From the NCBI RefSeq assembly GCF_900589395.1, contig NZ_UUIS01000075.1, positions 62,001 to 126,000 on the forward strand: DNA of 64,000 bases, written 5' to 3'. The notes below the pieces were generated by a model. The model was not told the origin of the DNA, made no database searches, and saw only the letters and a list, made by a program, of their open reading frames with translations. Source of the stretch: Pseudomonas viridiflava (lineage in GTDB: Bacteria > Pseudomonadota > Gammaproteobacteria > Pseudomonadales > Pseudomonadaceae). Positions 63,034 to 64,000 of the stretch are shown in pieces. Each line of letters opens with the position of its first letter. Position 1 is the first letter of the stretch. Both the position numbers and the translations under genes were made by a program.

Positions 63034-64000
63034 TGATCACCGGGGCCAACGGTTTTGTGGGGCGTTTGCTGGTGCAGCGCTTGCTGGAAACCGGTCAGTT
63101 GCGCGGGCAGCGCATCGAAGCCCTGTTGCTGCTGGATCGGGAACTGACCGACCTGTCTGATGACTGCCGGTTGCGGCGGCATATCGGCAACCTGTGCGAT
63201 CCGGCCTTGCTGCGTCGGGCCCTGGCGGACGGTGTGGACGTGGTGTTTCACCTGGCCAGCCTGCCGGGTGGTGCCGCCGAGACGGACTACGAAATGGGCT
63301 ATCAGGTCAACCTGCAGGCCAGCCTGGAATTGCTGCAGCAGTTGCGCCAGCGCGAGCGCCCGCCGGTGCTGGTGTATGCCAGCAGCATCGCGGTGTATGG
63401 CAGCGAGTTGCCCCGGCGCATGGACGAAAGCCATCCGCCGCGCCCGCAACTGTCGTATGCCACCCACAAGCTGATGATCGAAACCGCCGTGCAGGACCTC
63501 ACGCGCCTGGGCCTGATCGATGGCCGCAGCGTGCGCCTGCCGGGCATCGTCGCCAGGCCACGGCAAGCCAATGGCCTGCGCTCGGCCTTCATGAGTGATG
63601 TGCTGCATGCCTTTGCCCATGGTGGCAGCTACACCTGCCCGGTCTCGCCCCAGGCCACGGCGTGGTGGATGTCGGCACGCTGCTGCGTCGATAACCTGCT
63701 GCACGCTGCGCAATTGACCGTCCAGGACGGCGCCCGCGTATGGCAATTGCCGGTGTTGCATTTGTCCATTGGCCAGGTGCTGCACGCCTTGAGCGCCTGT
63801 TACGGGGCCGAGTGCGGTGCGCGCATTCGCTTCGAGCCCGACCCGTCGCTGGAGGCGCTGTTCGGTCGTTTCCCGCCCTTGCACACCCCCATTGCCCGCG
63901 CGCTGGGGTTTCGCCATGACGGCTCTGTCGCCGCCTTGCTGCGCAACGCCCTCGACATTCCCTCACGCCGCCGCGTAACCCTCCTGCCAAGGAATCGTTC
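63024..64000 (+). CDS. NAD-dependent epimerase/dehydratase, DenD-like (cut by window edge)
   Basis: The frame opens at ATG 63024, overlapping the FAH gene by ten bases, and has no stop before the edge; 325 codons are visible, close to full length. The SDR Rossmann motif MITGANGFVGRLLVQRLLE is at the N-terminus, followed by VFHLASLPGGAAETDYEMGY. The catalytic Tyr-X3-Lys is in QLSYATHKLMIETAV and the Ser in YASSIAVYG. The layout resembles D-erythronate dehydrogenase-like proteins, but substrate is uncertain. It is translationally coupled to the FAH gene, and the operon may continue. Confidence 0.87.
   Translation, partial: MRVMITGANGFVGRLLVQRLLETGQLRGQRIEALLLLDRELTDLSDDCRLRRHIGNLCDPALLRRALADGVDVVFHLASLPGGAAETDYEMGYQVNLQASLELLQQLRQRERPPVLVYASSIAVYGSELPRRMDESHPPRPQLSYATHKLMIETAVQDLTRLGLIDGRSVRLPGIVARPRQANGLRSAFMSDVLHAFAHGGSYTCPVSPQATAWWMSARCCVDNLLHAAQLTVQDGARVWQLPVLHLSIGQVLHALSACYGAECGARIRFEPDPSLEALFGRFPPLHTPIARALGFRHDGSVAALLRNALDIPSRRRVTLLPRNR

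Overview
The window looks like chromosomal DNA of a GC-rich Pseudomonas (fluorescens/putida-like). Supporting signs are the gene families (choline, taurine and guanidine catabolism, a BapA-type adhesin operon in the P. aeruginosa PA1874-PA1877 order), the codon usage, and several Pseudomonas-type REP elements, three of them as REP doublets (REPINs). No rRNA, tRNA, CRISPR array, transposase or phage gene is visible. Both ends cut a gene: a nitrilase on the left and an NAD-dependent epimerase on the right.

Layout. 1-4260: nitrilase end, a hybrid sensor histidine kinase, and endonuclease I on the minus strand. 4503-14278: a complete guanidine-assimilation operon. It has a sigma-54-like promoter, a guanidine-I (ykkC) riboswitch, an ABC importer, two DUF1989 proteins (carboxyguanidine deiminase), a guanidine-II (mini-ykkC) riboswitch inside the operon, a biotin-dependent guanidine/urea carboxylase and allophanate hydrolase. 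Guanidine would be imported, carboxylated, deiminated to allophanate and split to ammonia and CO2. 14359-17043: a HisN-like phosphatase, a DCC-family protein and two lipoproteins, one with a trypsin-like fold. 17070-36751 (minus): a type I secretion operon with a 4765-residue adhesin of 46 Ig-like repeats, a TolC-like protein with an odd N-terminal extension, a LapB-like ABC exporter and an HlyD-like adaptor. 37495-41310 (minus): tauABCD. 41678-42771: an Xre-RES toxin-antitoxin pair. 42817-47602 (minus): a DUF3422 protein, betA and betB without betI.

48211-64000 is a LysR-controlled catabolic region: an alpha/beta hydrolase on the minus strand, the LysR regulator, then a plus-strand series (VOC extradiol-type dioxygenase, Rieske ferredoxin, FAD monooxygenase, DUF1302, DUF1329, YCF48-like and MMPL/RND proteins, MFS carrier, cupin, FAH-family hydrolase, epimerase). 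Hydroxylase, extradiol dioxygenase and C-C hydrolase together suggest a meta-cleavage route for an unidentified aromatic compound. Three transcription units carry the same compound operator with identical internal spacing, so I infer one regulon. This region and the doubly riboswitched guanidine operon are the strongest candidates for something not well described.
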